In this document: piece by piece, positions 27,211-36,229 of the stretch | Position numbering within the stretch: the first letter of the stretch is position 1 | Layout: the number at the start of each line of letters is the position of its first letter | Source of the DNA: Sphingobacterium micropteri | GTDB taxonomy: Bacteria; Bacteroidota; Bacteroidia; Sphingobacteriales; Sphingobacteriaceae | Assembly: GCF_014692515.1 (NCBI RefSeq) | Contig: NZ_JACOIK010000001.1 | Span: 62,001-126,000 of the forward strand | Length of the DNA: 64,000 nucleotides | Direction of reading: 5' to 3' | Program-made: the position numbers and the translations under genes | Notes under the pieces: generated by a model | Databases searched by the model: none | What the model saw: only the letters and a program-made list of their open reading frames with translations | What the model was told of the DNA's origin: nothing

Positions 27211-28524
27211 ATGAAAATAAAATATCAAAAAAATATGTACACGATATTGTTTGGAGCGATATTGTTGGTTACGGGAGCGTGTAAACACGATGTTCCGGAA
27301 ATTATACGGCCGACACCGGAACCGCCACAAGAGGAGGACGTTGTATCCGTGATCGATACGTTAGAACCAAATATTCCTATGAAACACGTAGGGGCATTGC
27401 ATACGCCGGAGGACTTTGCGCGTATCAAGGCAAAACTTGACGCCGGAGAGGAAGCGGTTACTGCAGGATGGGATAGGTTGATAAACAATTCACATGCGCA
27501 GTTGATGCGTACAGCTAGCCCTGTGGTCAAATTGGTCAGAGGTGGTGGAAGTCGCGAAGAGCCTGATCCCGACAACTATGGTAACGCGATGCGCGACGTA
27601 GCGGCAGCTTATCAATTGGCTTTGCGTTGGAAAATAAGTGGCGATGACGCTTATGCGGAGACGGCCATCAATATCTTGAATGCTTGGGCAGCTACCTGTG
27701 AACGGATCAGTGGTGATACCAATACAGCTTTAGCAGGTGGAATCTACGGCTATCAGTTTGCGGTGGCGGGAGAACTGTTGCGCGATTATGACGGCTGGGA
27801 AGCTCAAGATTTTGAAGCCTATAAACAATGGATGTTGGATGTATTTTATAGCTTGAATATGGCATTCTTGACGTCGCACTGGGGTACTTGTGATTCGCAT
27901 TATTGGGCAAACTGGGATTTGGCAAACATTGCTTCAGTAATGGCAATCGGGATATTGACCGATAACCGCAGTATATACAATTATGCAGTAGATTACTTGC
28001 AAAATGGTAACGGAAACGGTAACTGGTATAAAGCTTTTAACCATGTATTTGATGGTGAAAATGCCGGATTGGCTCAGATTCAGGAAAGTGGACGTGACCA
28101 AGGGCACACCGTGATGGTGATCGGTATTGCCGGACACATTGCACAGCTGGCGTGGAATCAAGGTGACGATTTCTATGGTCTGGACGACAACCGATTCTTA
28201 AAGGCATGTGAGTACGTGGCAAAATACAATGTGGCGAATCTAGAGGTTCCGTTTCAGGAATATACCCGTCGATGGGCAGCAAATTGTGCACAGACAGAGA
28301 TACATACGCAGATCAGCAATGCCGGACGAGGAGAAACAAGACCGGTGTGGGCAGGACCGTACTATCATTATACTAAAATTAAAGACAAAGATGCACAAGC
28401 TACACAATACACCGAATTGGGGATGAAATCGGTATACCCCGAAGGTGGTGGCGGTAATTATAGCCCCAATAGTGGCGGTTATGATCAACTTGGGTTCGGT
28501 ACATTGATGTATACGTTGGATTAA
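27211..28524 (+). CDS. Alginate-lyase-superfamily polysaccharide lyase, lipoprotein
   Basis: I place the start at the ATG 27211, not the TTG 27178, because it gives a clean lipoprotein signal with lipobox Cys24 (VTGAC). The 437-residue product has an (alpha/alpha) barrel of the alginate lyase type (PF05426-like): the motifs RDVAAAYQLALRWKISGDD, SHWGTCDSHYWANWDLANI and ESGRDQGHTVMVIGIAGH look like substrate-cleft segments. Such enzymes cut uronic-acid polymers by beta-elimination. PL5- or PL38-like assignment is possible; PL38 members act on glucuronan. It directly follows susD, the usual place for the surface endo-enzyme of a PUL, so it may make the first cut. Confidence 0.75.
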   Translation: MKIKYQKNMYTILFGAILLVTGACKHDVPEIIRPTPEPPQEEDVVSVIDTLEPNIPMKHVGALHTPEDFARIKAKLDAGEEAVTAGWDRLINNSHAQLMRTASPVVKLVRGGGSREEPDPDNYGNAMRDVAAAYQLALRWKISGDDAYAETAINILNAWAATCERISGDTNTALAGGIYGYQFAVAGELLRDYDGWEAQDFEAYKQWMLDVFYSLNMAFLTSHWGTCDSHYWANWDLANIASVMAIGILTDNRSIYNYAVDYLQNGNGNGNWYKAFNHVFDGENAGLAQIQESGRDQGHTVMVIGIAGHIAQLAWNQGDDFYGLDDNRFLKACEYVAKYNVANLEVPFQEYTRRWAANCAQTEIHTQISNAGRGETRPVWAGPYYHYTKIKDKDAQATQYTELGMKSVYPEGGGGNYSPNSGGYDQLGFGTLMYTLD

Positions 28525-28561
28525 TGTAACAGGCGTGAGCAACCAATTAATAAAAAATTAT

Positions 28562-30109
28562 ATGAAAAGATTAACATATAGAAAACTGTCACTAGCTTGG
28601 CTAGGGATGGTCATGGCGCTAATCATCGCTTCTTGCGAAAAAGGGCCTAATTTTAGAGAATTTTCATACCCTGCACCGATCGTGAATGACTTTTATCCGA
28701 AGCAGGGATATGTGGGAAGCCTGATTACCATTGAGGGAGCAGACTTCGGTACAATAAAAAATGCTGTCAACGTATATTTTGGCGATGTAAAGGCAGATTC
28801 TGTAAACCACGTGGAGGATAATAAAATCGAAGTATTGGTGCCGGAAAATGCTGTTTCAGGTGTTTTGACGGTAGAAATATTCGGAAAAAAGGATCAGACC
28901 AAGGATGATTTAACATTGTTGCCTTCGGCTAGGGTGATTCTGGTTAGTACGGATAAAGCGCAGGAAGGTGATGAGGTAACGATAACAGGAGAGCACTTTG
29001 GTGAAAACTTAGAACTGGTTCAGGTATTTATCGGTGAAGCGGAAGTAGACGTAATCAGTGTCAAACCTACAGAGGTACGATTTACAGTTCCAGATGTATC
29101 TTCGGGAAGTATTATCTTAATTGTCGACGGCCAACGTCTTACAGCTGGTTACCTGATGATTGGTCTTGAAAAATTAGAGGGCACACTGATCGGACATAGC
29201 GGATCTTGGGGAAATGATCCTAACACAACTATCCAAGCGGCAATAGATGGTGATTTCGCGACTTTTGTTGACGGGCCTTCCGGTGTGGTAGGGCATGTAG
29301 GTTATGATTTGGGTGTAGGCAAAGCCGCGATATTGAGTTCTGTCCGGTATGCACCACGTACACCTATCAACACCGGAGGAGGTAACTATCCTACGCGTAT
29401 GATCGGTGGTGAGATCCGAGGATCCAATGATCCTTCGTTGGCGACATACGAAGTCTTGCATACGATTACAGTAGCACCACTGTCCGGAGATTTCACTGAA
29501 GCAACAATAGAGACGGAAAATTCCTACCGATATATCTATTACACAAATCCAGCTATTCCCGGCTGTAATATTGCAGAGATCGAGTTTTACGGTAATATCG
29601 TCGAGCAAGAAGTGATTGTTGGGCATTATATCTGGGAATTTACCACAGATGGAGATGCTGAAGGTTGGGAAGCACAGCAGGGAGGAGTGATGACCGTGAG
29701 CGGAGGTAAATTGAATGTTAAGTTTACACAAACTTCGGGAAATAAACGTGCCGATTTGAAGCAAACCAAATTGCCGGTTATTGTTCATACGGGTACCTAT
29801 CCGATTTTCGCTATCAAGATGAAAAAACCGGAAGGAGCAAGGATTACCTTCGATACCAATAACGGTGCATTTGGTAATGGCTTTAATAAATATGCCACTG
29901 ATTATGCAACCGAAGATGTGTATTTCTGGGATATGTCCGCTCTCAGTATGGGCAGTGGACCAGCAAGACCCAATGAAGAAATCAGCCTGAATACGTTCCA
30001 GTTGAAAATTGCCGATATACCACAGGATGATCCGGCTACTGACTATGAAATAGATTGGATCCGTACCTTCGAGAGCAAAGAACAGCTTGCAGCATTTTTG
30101 GGTAAATAG
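28562..30109 (+). CDS. TIG/IPT-domain surface glycan-binding lipoprotein
   Basis: The ATG at 28562 is chosen over the GTG at 28535 because it gives a lipoprotein signal with lipobox Cys25 (IIASC). The 515-residue protein has two IPT/TIG repeats (about 40-115 and 118-195; VNDFYPKQGYVGSLITIEG is a typical opening). A discoidin-like beta-sandwich (about 205-330) and a C-terminal jelly-roll-like domain (about 340-515) follow. This is the layout of SusE/SusF-position glycan-binding proteins, which hold polysaccharide at the cell surface and have no catalytic site. It follows the lyase gene closely and precedes a long hairpin. Confidence 0.75.
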   Translation: MKRLTYRKLSLAWLGMVMALIIASCEKGPNFREFSYPAPIVNDFYPKQGYVGSLITIEGADFGTIKNAVNVYFGDVKADSVNHVEDNKIEVLVPENAVSGVLTVEIFGKKDQTKDDLTLLPSARVILVSTDKAQEGDEVTITGEHFGENLELVQVFIGEAEVDVISVKPTEVRFTVPDVSSGSIILIVDGQRLTAGYLMIGLEKLEGTLIGHSGSWGNDPNTTIQAAIDGDFATFVDGPSGVVGHVGYDLGVGKAAILSSVRYAPRTPINTGGGNYPTRMIGGEIRGSNDPSLATYEVLHTITVAPLSGDFTEATIETENSYRYIYYTNPAIPGCNIAEIEFYGNIVEQEVIVGHYIWEFTTDGDAEGWEAQQGGVMTVSGGKLNVKFTQTSGNKRADLKQTKLPVIVHTGTYPIFAIKMKKPEGARITFDTNNGAFGNGFNKYATDYATEDVYFWDMSALSMGSGPARPNEEISLNTFQLKIADIPQDDPATDYEIDWIRTFESKEQLAAFLGK

Positions 30110-30140
30110 TGGGTTTACCAAAAAGATAATGAACCATGGA

Positions 30141-30185
30141 AAAGATAGATTCTTTTGTACGTCCTGTACAGCAGAATCTATCTTT
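30141..30185 (+). other. Long imperfect hairpin between the binding-protein and GH88 genes
   Basis: AAAGATAGATTCT (30141-30153) pairs exactly with AGAATCTATCTTT (30173-30185), and inside it TGTAC (30156-30160) pairs with GTACA (30166-30170) around GTCCT. There is no long T-tract after it, so it is not a standard terminator. It may stabilise the 3' end of the upstream mRNA or act as a partial attenuator, lowering expression of the enzyme genes relative to susCD. Confidence 0.6.
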
Positions 30186-30205
30186 CAAAAATTAATATAG
30201 TTTAG

Positions 30206-31426
30206 ATGAGAAAAGCCTTTTTTGTAATGCCCCTGGTATGGATGGCGGTGAGTTGTCAACAGCCAAAATCTGTAGATATTGATGCGGAAAAAATATATAT
30301 AGTCGATCAGATTAAATCCACCTTACATACGATTCCCGATACCGGTTTGAATATTCCTCGTAATATACAGGACGACGGTAAAACATGGCGCTATGTCTCT
30401 TATCAGGATTGGACGAGTGGATTCTGGGCAGGACAACTTTGGTATGCCTACGAACTTGCAGATAAACCGGAACTGAAAGAAGCAGCCAATCGTTTTACGG
30501 TAGAACTTAAACCTTTAGCCTATGAACCGGTCATTGACCATGATTTAGGGTTTCAAGTGTTCAATTCATTCGGACATGGCTACCGTTTGACAGGTAATGA
30601 ATCCTATAAAGAAGTTGTTTTAGCCGCGGCAGATTCGTTGGCAACATTGTTTAATCCTGCCGTGGGAACAATTCTATCCTGGCCCCGATCAGTTCCGAAT
30701 ATGGAGTGGCCTCAACACAATACGATTATCGATAATATGATTAATTTGGAATTGTTGTTTTGGGCCTCGAAGAATGGCGGAGCAGATTCATTGTATAACA
30801 TCGCGGTTAAACATGCAGAGACGACGATGAAAAATCATTTTCGGGATGACCATACGTCTTATCACGTGGTGATATATAATAAAGATACGGGTGAAATGAT
30901 TAAGCAGGTGACCCATCAAGGCTACGCGGATGACACGATGTGGGCCAGAGGGCAAGCTTGGGCAATTTACGGTTATACGATGGTATATCGGGAGACGCGT
31001 GATCCTCGGTTCTTGGATTTTGCGCAAAAGGTGACTGATGTATATTTGGAACGGCTGCCGGAAGATTTAGTTCCATATTGGGATTTTAATGCACCGGATA
31101 TCCCGGATGCACCACGTGATGTATCAGCAGCCGCTGTTGTGGTTTCGGCTCTTTTAGAACTGGCGCAATACGTGCCGGAAAACAAACAGGAACTTTATCG
31201 CGGCAAGGCAGAAGAGATGTTGAATTCTTTGGCACTTCGTTACCATGCAGGCCCACACAATTCAGCACTTTTATCGCAGTCGACCGGACATTATCCCGGC
31301 GGAACAGAAATTAATACCTCTATAAACTATGCAGATTATTATTATTTAGAGGCATTGCTTCGTTTTAAAAAGTTAACTAGTGAGAAACGGTTATACGGAA
31401 TTAATGATGACAAAAAAAGCTTCTAA
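30206..31426 (+). CDS. GH88 unsaturated glucuronyl hydrolase, lipoprotein
   Basis: The 406-residue protein has a lipoprotein signal with lipobox Cys17 (AVSC). The fold is the six-hairpin (alpha/alpha)6 type of GH88. Asp113 (IDHDLGFQ) and Asp176 (IIDNMINLE) fit the two key aspartates of characterised enzymes, and QGYADDTMWARGQAW is a family block. The enzyme hydrates the 4,5-double bond of unsaturated uronic acids at the non-reducing end of lyase products, releasing the sugar. Its presence is the strongest sign that the lyases in this locus act on a uronate polymer. Its 3' end overlaps the start of the permease gene by about 20 bp. Confidence 0.9.
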   Translation: MRKAFFVMPLVWMAVSCQQPKSVDIDAEKIYIVDQIKSTLHTIPDTGLNIPRNIQDDGKTWRYVSYQDWTSGFWAGQLWYAYELADKPELKEAANRFTVELKPLAYEPVIDHDLGFQVFNSFGHGYRLTGNESYKEVVLAAADSLATLFNPAVGTILSWPRSVPNMEWPQHNTIIDNMINLELLFWASKNGGADSLYNIAVKHAETTMKNHFRDDHTSYHVVIYNKDTGEMIKQVTHQGYADDTMWARGQAWAIYGYTMVYRETRDPRFLDFAQKVTDVYLERLPEDLVPYWDFNAPDIPDAPRDVSAAAVVVSALLELAQYVPENKQELYRGKAEEMLNSLALRYHAGPHNSALLSQSTGHYPGGTEINTSINYADYYYLEALLRFKKLTSEKRLYGINDDKKSF

Positions 31427-32729
31427 TATTGCTCTTATTGCCGCTCTGGGTGGTTTTCTTTTCGGATTTGAAGTATCTGTTATATCTGGTGCGGAACAGG
31501 TCATTCAAAAATTATGGGAATTGGATTCTTTTTGGCTGGGCTTCACGGTTGCTTCTAGTTTGATCGGCACAGTATTGGGTTCCCTAATTATTGGAAAACC
31601 AACACAAAAATATGGGCGTAAGCCAGTTCTTTTTTTAATAGCCGCATTGTATTTGCTATCGGCTATCGGTTGTGCGATAGTATCCTCTTGGTTGATCTTT
31701 GTTTTATTCCGTTTCTTAGGGGGTATCGCTGTGGGGGCATCTTCAGTTGTCGGTCCGATGTATATCTCGGAGATCGCACCAGCTAAAATCCGCGGCCGAT
31801 TGGCGGGTATGTTTCAGCTTAATATCGTAGCGGGTATCTTGGTCGCCTATCTAACGAATTATTTATTGGCTGGATATGGGGGTGACGAATCCTGGCGCTA
31901 TATGTTGGCGGCAATGGGTGTTCCGGCAATTGTATTTTTTATATTATTGTTCTTTATTCCCGAGAGCCCGCGGTGGCTCGCTGTATCAGGGAAAATTACG
32001 GAGGCACAGCTCATTTTTCAGCAATTAGGGCAAGAAGAAGCGCTAAAACAGGTGTTAGATGAGCATAATAAACAAGATAAAGGAAAGAAAGAAAGCTTGT
32101 TTAACGGCAAGTACAATAAACCTATTTTTTATGCGATGTTGCTCGCGATGTTTAACCAGCTCTCGGGTATCAATGCGATTTTGTATTATGCTCCACGTGT
32201 ATTTGAGATGGCCGGATTTGACCGGGCGGATGCGTTCCAGCAGTCTGTCTTTATCGGTTTGGCCAACTTTATTTTTACGATGCTGGCCATGACGGTTATC
32301 GATAAGTTTGGACGTAAAAAGCTCTTGCTTATTGGTGCTGCAGGAATGACGGTATTCTTAGTATTGACAGCGACTAATCTGATGAATGTATCCGAAGCGA
32401 ATCCGTTGACTTTGGTGTATTTGGTTGGATTTATTGCCTGTTTTGCTTTTTCTCAAGGTGCCGTTATCTGGGTATTTATAGCGGAGATTTTTCCCAATGC
32501 CGTACGGGCGCAAGGTGCGGCACTCGGAAGTTTTACACATTGGATTATGGCTGCTGTAATTTCGTGGGTATTTCCGATTATTGTCGAAGGTAGTGTTTTG
32601 GGTGGATTTTATTCCTTTGTTTTCTATGGAATCATGATGCTGCTGTCGTTCTTGTTCATTTGGCGGGTAATGCCCGAAACAAAAGGTAAGAGCTTGGAAC
32701 AGATACAGCAGGAGCTGGGAATTAAGTAA
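31404..32729 (+). CDS. MFS sugar porter family permease
   Basis: The start is taken as ATG 31404 (or the adjacent 31407); the GTG at 31380 would extend the protein into the GH88 gene without benefit. About 441 residues form 12 membrane segments with sugar-porter signatures: KYGRKP after segment 2, PESPRWL before the central loop, and PETKGKSLEQIQ at the end. It imports a monosaccharide or uronate across the inner membrane. Its position right after GH88 suggests that the released sugar, possibly a 5-keto-uronate or a neutral pentose/hexose, is the cargo. Confidence 0.88.
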   Translation: MMTKKASNIALIAALGGFLFGFEVSVISGAEQVIQKLWELDSFWLGFTVASSLIGTVLGSLIIGKPTQKYGRKPVLFLIAALYLLSAIGCAIVSSWLIFVLFRFLGGIAVGASSVVGPMYISEIAPAKIRGRLAGMFQLNIVAGILVAYLTNYLLAGYGGDESWRYMLAAMGVPAIVFFILLFFIPESPRWLAVSGKITEAQLIFQQLGQEEALKQVLDEHNKQDKGKKESLFNGKYNKPIFYAMLLAMFNQLSGINAILYYAPRVFEMAGFDRADAFQQSVFIGLANFIFTMLAMTVIDKFGRKKLLLIGAAGMTVFLVLTATNLMNVSEANPLTLVYLVGFIACFAFSQGAVIWVFIAEIFPNAVRAQGAALGSFTHWIMAAVISWVFPIIVEGSVLGGFYSFVFYGIMMLLSFLFIWRVMPETKGKSLEQIQQELGIK

Positions 32730-32738
32730 ATCCCCTAT

Positions 32739-32751
32739 CCCCCAAAAGGGG
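32739..32751. repeat. Short C-run/G-run intergenic hairpin
   Basis: CCCCC at 32739-32743 and GGGG at 32748-32751 enclose AAAA, following TCCCCTAT. C-run/G-run hairpins of this look recur between genes in Bacteroidota genomes. Only one clear copy is visible here, so its repeat nature is inferred. Confidence 0.3.
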
Positions 32752-32789
32752 AAAATAAAGGAAAGGATAAAATAATAAACGTAACGATT

Positions 32790-34751
32790 ATGATGTATAA
32801 AAGCGGCTTAATTATTTTTTTGATCAGCATGGCGTTTTATTCGAACGCACAGACCATCTTGGAGAACACAATACAACAGTTGGCTTCGCCTGATGGAAAT
32901 TATCAGTATACACTGTATCAAAAGCAATTTCCGGATAATACAAAACAACTTTTTTACTCCGTCTCCTACAAAGGGAAAAGCATAATTAAAGAATCGGAAC
33001 TAGGCGTGCTGATCGAGAACCAGCTATTTGAGTCGGCATTGGCCATTCCTAACGATACAAGTAAGATTTGGGGGGAGAATTTGTCGCTTACAGATGTTGA
33101 AACAAGAACGGTAAACGAAACATGGACACCTGTATACGGTGAGAGGAACAAGGTGAAAAACCACTACAACGAATTGGTGTTGAAGTTCCAAAAAGGCGGT
33201 GTTCCCGAAGCAGAAGGTATTTCTTCGACTTCTTCGGAAGGGCAGGGGCAAGCCTATGATAAAAGACAATATTATTACATGGATTTTATTGTTCGCGCTT
33301 ATGATGAGGGCGTTGCTTTCCGCTACTTCTTTCCAGAAGCCACTAATGGACTTTTCCTGCATATCGTTGGCGAGCAAACACAATTTACCCTGCCAGAAGG
33401 TACTATGGCCTATCACGAACATTGGGCACAAGCGCCTTCCTTGTTAAAGCCGCTGAACGATTGGGATGGTGAAAGTGAGCGTCCATTGACCATGAAACTT
33501 GCCAACGGACTAACGGTTGCTTTGCTCGAAGCAGAAATGATCGACTACGCCCGCATGAAATTCCGTTTGGCAAAAGAGAATACCTTACAAGCATCACTTT
33601 ACAGTTCAGTAGATGTCATTACGCCTTATGCAACGCCCTGGAGGGTGATCATGGCGTCGGAAAAACCGACTACACTCATCGAGAACAATGATATTGTCCT
33701 GAACCTAAATCCCCCGAACAAGATAGAAGATACCTCGTGGATCAAGCCCGGTAAAGTCATCCGTGTGGCAAGGCTGACACAGGCTGATGCTATAAAATGC
33801 ATAGACTTTGCTGCCGAACGGAACTTACAATACATCCACATCGATGCCGGATGGTACGGTTCAGAAGTGCTGATGGCTTCAGATGCCACTTCTGTCGCGG
33901 AGAACCGTGATTTTGACATGCCGGAACTGATCAGCTATGCGGCTTCCAAGGGGATAGGTGTTTGGGTGTATGTTAACCAACGTGCCTTGTTGCAACAGCT
34001 GGACCAACTCCTTCCGCTTTACCAGAAGTGGGGATTAAAAGGGATTAAATTTGGTTTTGTTCAAATCGGTAACCAACGTTGGTCTACATGGCTACACGAT
34101 GCGATACGCAAATGTGCTGAATACGGCTTGCAGGTAGATATCCATGATGAATACCGCCCTACAGGATTTAGTCGTACATATCCTAATCTATTGACACAGG
34201 AAGGTATCCACGGCAACGAAGAGTTTCCGGACGCGACCAATAACACAATTTTACCGTATACCCGCTTTCTTGCTGGCGCGGGAGATTACACCATCTGTTA
34301 TTATGATCCACGTATAAAAACAACACATGCCCACCAACTGGCATTATCGGTTATCTATTATAGTCCACTCCAGTTTTTGTATTGGTATGATCAGCCTTCC
34401 GCCTATCAGGGCGAGCCGGAAATTGCATTCTTCGATAAAGTAAAGACCGTTTGGGATGATACGAAGGTACTTAACGGGGAGATCGGCGAGTATATCACCA
34501 TGGCACGTCGGAGCGGCGAAGAGTGGTTTATCGGGGCAATCGGTAATAACGAAGCACAGCAGATTTCTGTATCGTTTGATTTTTTGGATAAAGGAAAAAC
34601 CTATCTCGCCGATATATACATCGATGATGATTCGATAGATAGTCGTACGAAAGTTGGCGTATCACAAATGAAAATGAACGCTGCTACGGTCAAAGAATTT
34701 AATTTAAAACCAAGTGGTGGTGTGACACTACATGTTTACCCGAAAAAATAA
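32790..34751 (+). CDS. GH97 family alpha-glycosidase
   Basis: The 653-residue exported protein (signal ending SNAQ, about residue 21) has the GH97 layout: N-terminal beta-sandwich, central TIM barrel (VARLTQADAIKCIDFAAER; YIHIDAGWYGSE) and C-terminal beta-domain. The blocks DEYRPTGFSRTYPNLLTQEG and HGNEEFPDATNNTILPYTR are strongly conserved. In retaining GH97 enzymes the nucleophile Asp sits in a KxDF context; here that site reads KFGF, as in inverting members related to SusB, which use glutamates. It likely removes alpha-linked glucose or galactose side residues. It is followed by the beta-helix gene with only 25 bp between stop and preferred start. Confidence 0.9.
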   Translation: MMYKSGLIIFLISMAFYSNAQTILENTIQQLASPDGNYQYTLYQKQFPDNTKQLFYSVSYKGKSIIKESELGVLIENQLFESALAIPNDTSKIWGENLSLTDVETRTVNETWTPVYGERNKVKNHYNELVLKFQKGGVPEAEGISSTSSEGQGQAYDKRQYYYMDFIVRAYDEGVAFRYFFPEATNGLFLHIVGEQTQFTLPEGTMAYHEHWAQAPSLLKPLNDWDGESERPLTMKLANGLTVALLEAEMIDYARMKFRLAKENTLQASLYSSVDVITPYATPWRVIMASEKPTTLIENNDIVLNLNPPNKIEDTSWIKPGKVIRVARLTQADAIKCIDFAAERNLQYIHIDAGWYGSEVLMASDATSVAENRDFDMPELISYAASKGIGVWVYVNQRALLQQLDQLLPLYQKWGLKGIKFGFVQIGNQRWSTWLHDAIRKCAEYGLQVDIHDEYRPTGFSRTYPNLLTQEGIHGNEEFPDATNNTILPYTRFLAGAGDYTICYYDPRIKTTHAHQLALSVIYYSPLQFLYWYDQPSAYQGEPEIAFFDKVKTVWDDTKVLNGEIGEYITMARRSGEEWFIGAIGNNEAQQISVSFDFLDKGKTYLADIYIDDDSIDSRTKVGVSQMKMNAATVKEFNLKPSGGVTLHVYPKK

Positions 34752-34776
34752 TATGTTATCTGTAAAACTACATACT

Positions 34777-36201
34777 ATGAAATCTCTTTCTTTTTTATTT
34801 TTTTTTCTCGCGTTTGTTTCCGTATCGTTTGCGAACGATCCTTCTCAATTAGTGGTTTACCCAGCTCCGCAAGGCGCTTTATTGAATGACGATTTTGTGG
34901 TCAAAGTAAAGAATCCTGGCAAGGACTGGCAAGTTGTTCCAAACCATCTCGTTAAAGTTGATGAAGTTCGGGATGCGAAACATCATGTAGAGGATGCCTC
35001 TATGGCGTTTTTTGATTTTTCAGGAAACGTAGAAGTGTCCGTTACTTACAAAAAGGGAGATATATCCAAAGCACGCGTACGCCCCTTGTCTTATGGTATT
35101 GAACCGCAAATTAAAGGCAATACGTTGACATTTGTTTTGGATGAACCGCGTAATCTATCCGTGGAAGTGAACGATGATATTTTTCATAACCTGCATCTGT
35201 TTGCCAATCCAATGGTAGAAGAGATCCCCGATAAAAACCGTGCAGATGTGGTATACTTTGGGCCCGGGATACATGAGTTTAAGGATGCGGAATTTCATGT
35301 GCCATCCAACACGACGGTATATGTAGATGGTGGAGCAATCCTACGCGGTCAATTGTTGATACACGATGCAGAAAACGTGAACGTGATCGGTCGGGGCATG
35401 GTGGAGCATACAGTGAAGATGGGAATCCATATTGCCAATGCAAAGAATATCTACGTAGAAGGTCTTTTTACGACCCAATGTGCGGTGGGCGGCTCCGATG
35501 GGGTAACGGTACGGAATGTGAAAAGCATCAGTTATTATGGTTGGGGTGATGGAATGAATGTCTTTGCCAGTAACAATGTGTATCATGACGGTGTTTTTTG
35601 TAGAAACTCAGACGACTGTACCACGGTATACGCCACGCGCAAGGGGTTCGAAGGTGGGTGTAAGAATATACGGATGGAAAACTCCACTTTGTGGGCAGAT
35701 GTGGCCCATCCGATTTTTATTGGTATCCACGGAAATGCGGATAATCCGGATACGATTGAAGATGTTGTTTATCGGAATATCGATATTCTGGATCATAAGG
35801 AAGTACAGTTGGACTATCAAGGTTGTTTGGCGATTAATGCTGGCGACAATAATACCATTCGGAATGTACTTTTTGAGGATATACGCATTGAAGATTTTCG
35901 GCAGGGACAGCTTGTGAATTTGCGTGTCTTTTTCAACGAAAAATATTGTCCTGCTCCCGGGAAGTTAATTGAAAATATCACCTTTAAAGATATCAGCTAC
36001 GAAGGTGACGGTGGAGAGATATCTATTATTGCCGGATATAACGAAGAACGTAAGGTAAAGAATATCACGTTCCAAAATCTGCGTATAAACGGCAAACTGA
36101 TTACAGACAATATGCCGGATAAACCAAAATGGTATAAGACGGGCGACATGGCACGTATTTTTATCGGGGAGCATGTGGAAAACGTTCAGTTTATTCCGTA
36201 A
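34777..36201 (+). CDS. Right-handed beta-helix glycosidase, GH28/GH49-like
   Basis: Three in-frame ATGs exist (34732, 34753, 34777). The last gives a compact signal peptide (ending SFAND) and avoids overlap with GH97; 34753 is also possible. The 474-residue mature-type protein has an N-terminal beta-sandwich then a parallel beta-helix with repeated coils of the NVNVIGRG and NIRMENS kind. The block CRNSDDCTTVYATR resembles the aspartate pair of GH28 polygalacturonases and GH49 dextranases. The GH28 Gly-His-Gly motif is not obvious; FIGIHGN lies where it might be expected. It is probably periplasmic and acts on oligosaccharides from the locus. Family assignment below the fold level is uncertain. 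Confidence 0.65.
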   Translation: MKSLSFLFFFLAFVSVSFANDPSQLVVYPAPQGALLNDDFVVKVKNPGKDWQVVPNHLVKVDEVRDAKHHVEDASMAFFDFSGNVEVSVTYKKGDISKARVRPLSYGIEPQIKGNTLTFVLDEPRNLSVEVNDDIFHNLHLFANPMVEEIPDKNRADVVYFGPGIHEFKDAEFHVPSNTTVYVDGGAILRGQLLIHDAENVNVIGRGMVEHTVKMGIHIANAKNIYVEGLFTTQCAVGGSDGVTVRNVKSISYYGWGDGMNVFASNNVYHDGVFCRNSDDCTTVYATRKGFEGGCKNIRMENSTLWADVAHPIFIGIHGNADNPDTIEDVVYRNIDILDHKEVQLDYQGCLAINAGDNNTIRNVLFEDIRIEDFRQGQLVNLRVFFNEKYCPAPGKLIENITFKDISYEGDGGEISIIAGYNEERKVKNITFQNLRINGKLITDNMPDKPKWYKTGDMARIFIGEHVENVQFIP

Positions 36202-36229
36202 TTATAATAATACTTAAAATCATTTTATT

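Noticed and set aside
29174-30121. A 315-codon open frame on the minus strand opposite the TIG-domain lipoprotein gene
   Set aside because: It is antisense to a well-supported gene, has low-complexity, Ile/Cys-rich composition with no recognisable motif, and no promoter or RBS; it is best explained by codon bias of the plus-strand gene.
34787-34806. T-run in the beta-helix gene signal peptide as a phase-variation switch
   Set aside because: The run encodes Phe residues of a hydrophobic signal core, where T-rich codons are expected, and an interrupting A splits it; no sign of a shifted frame.
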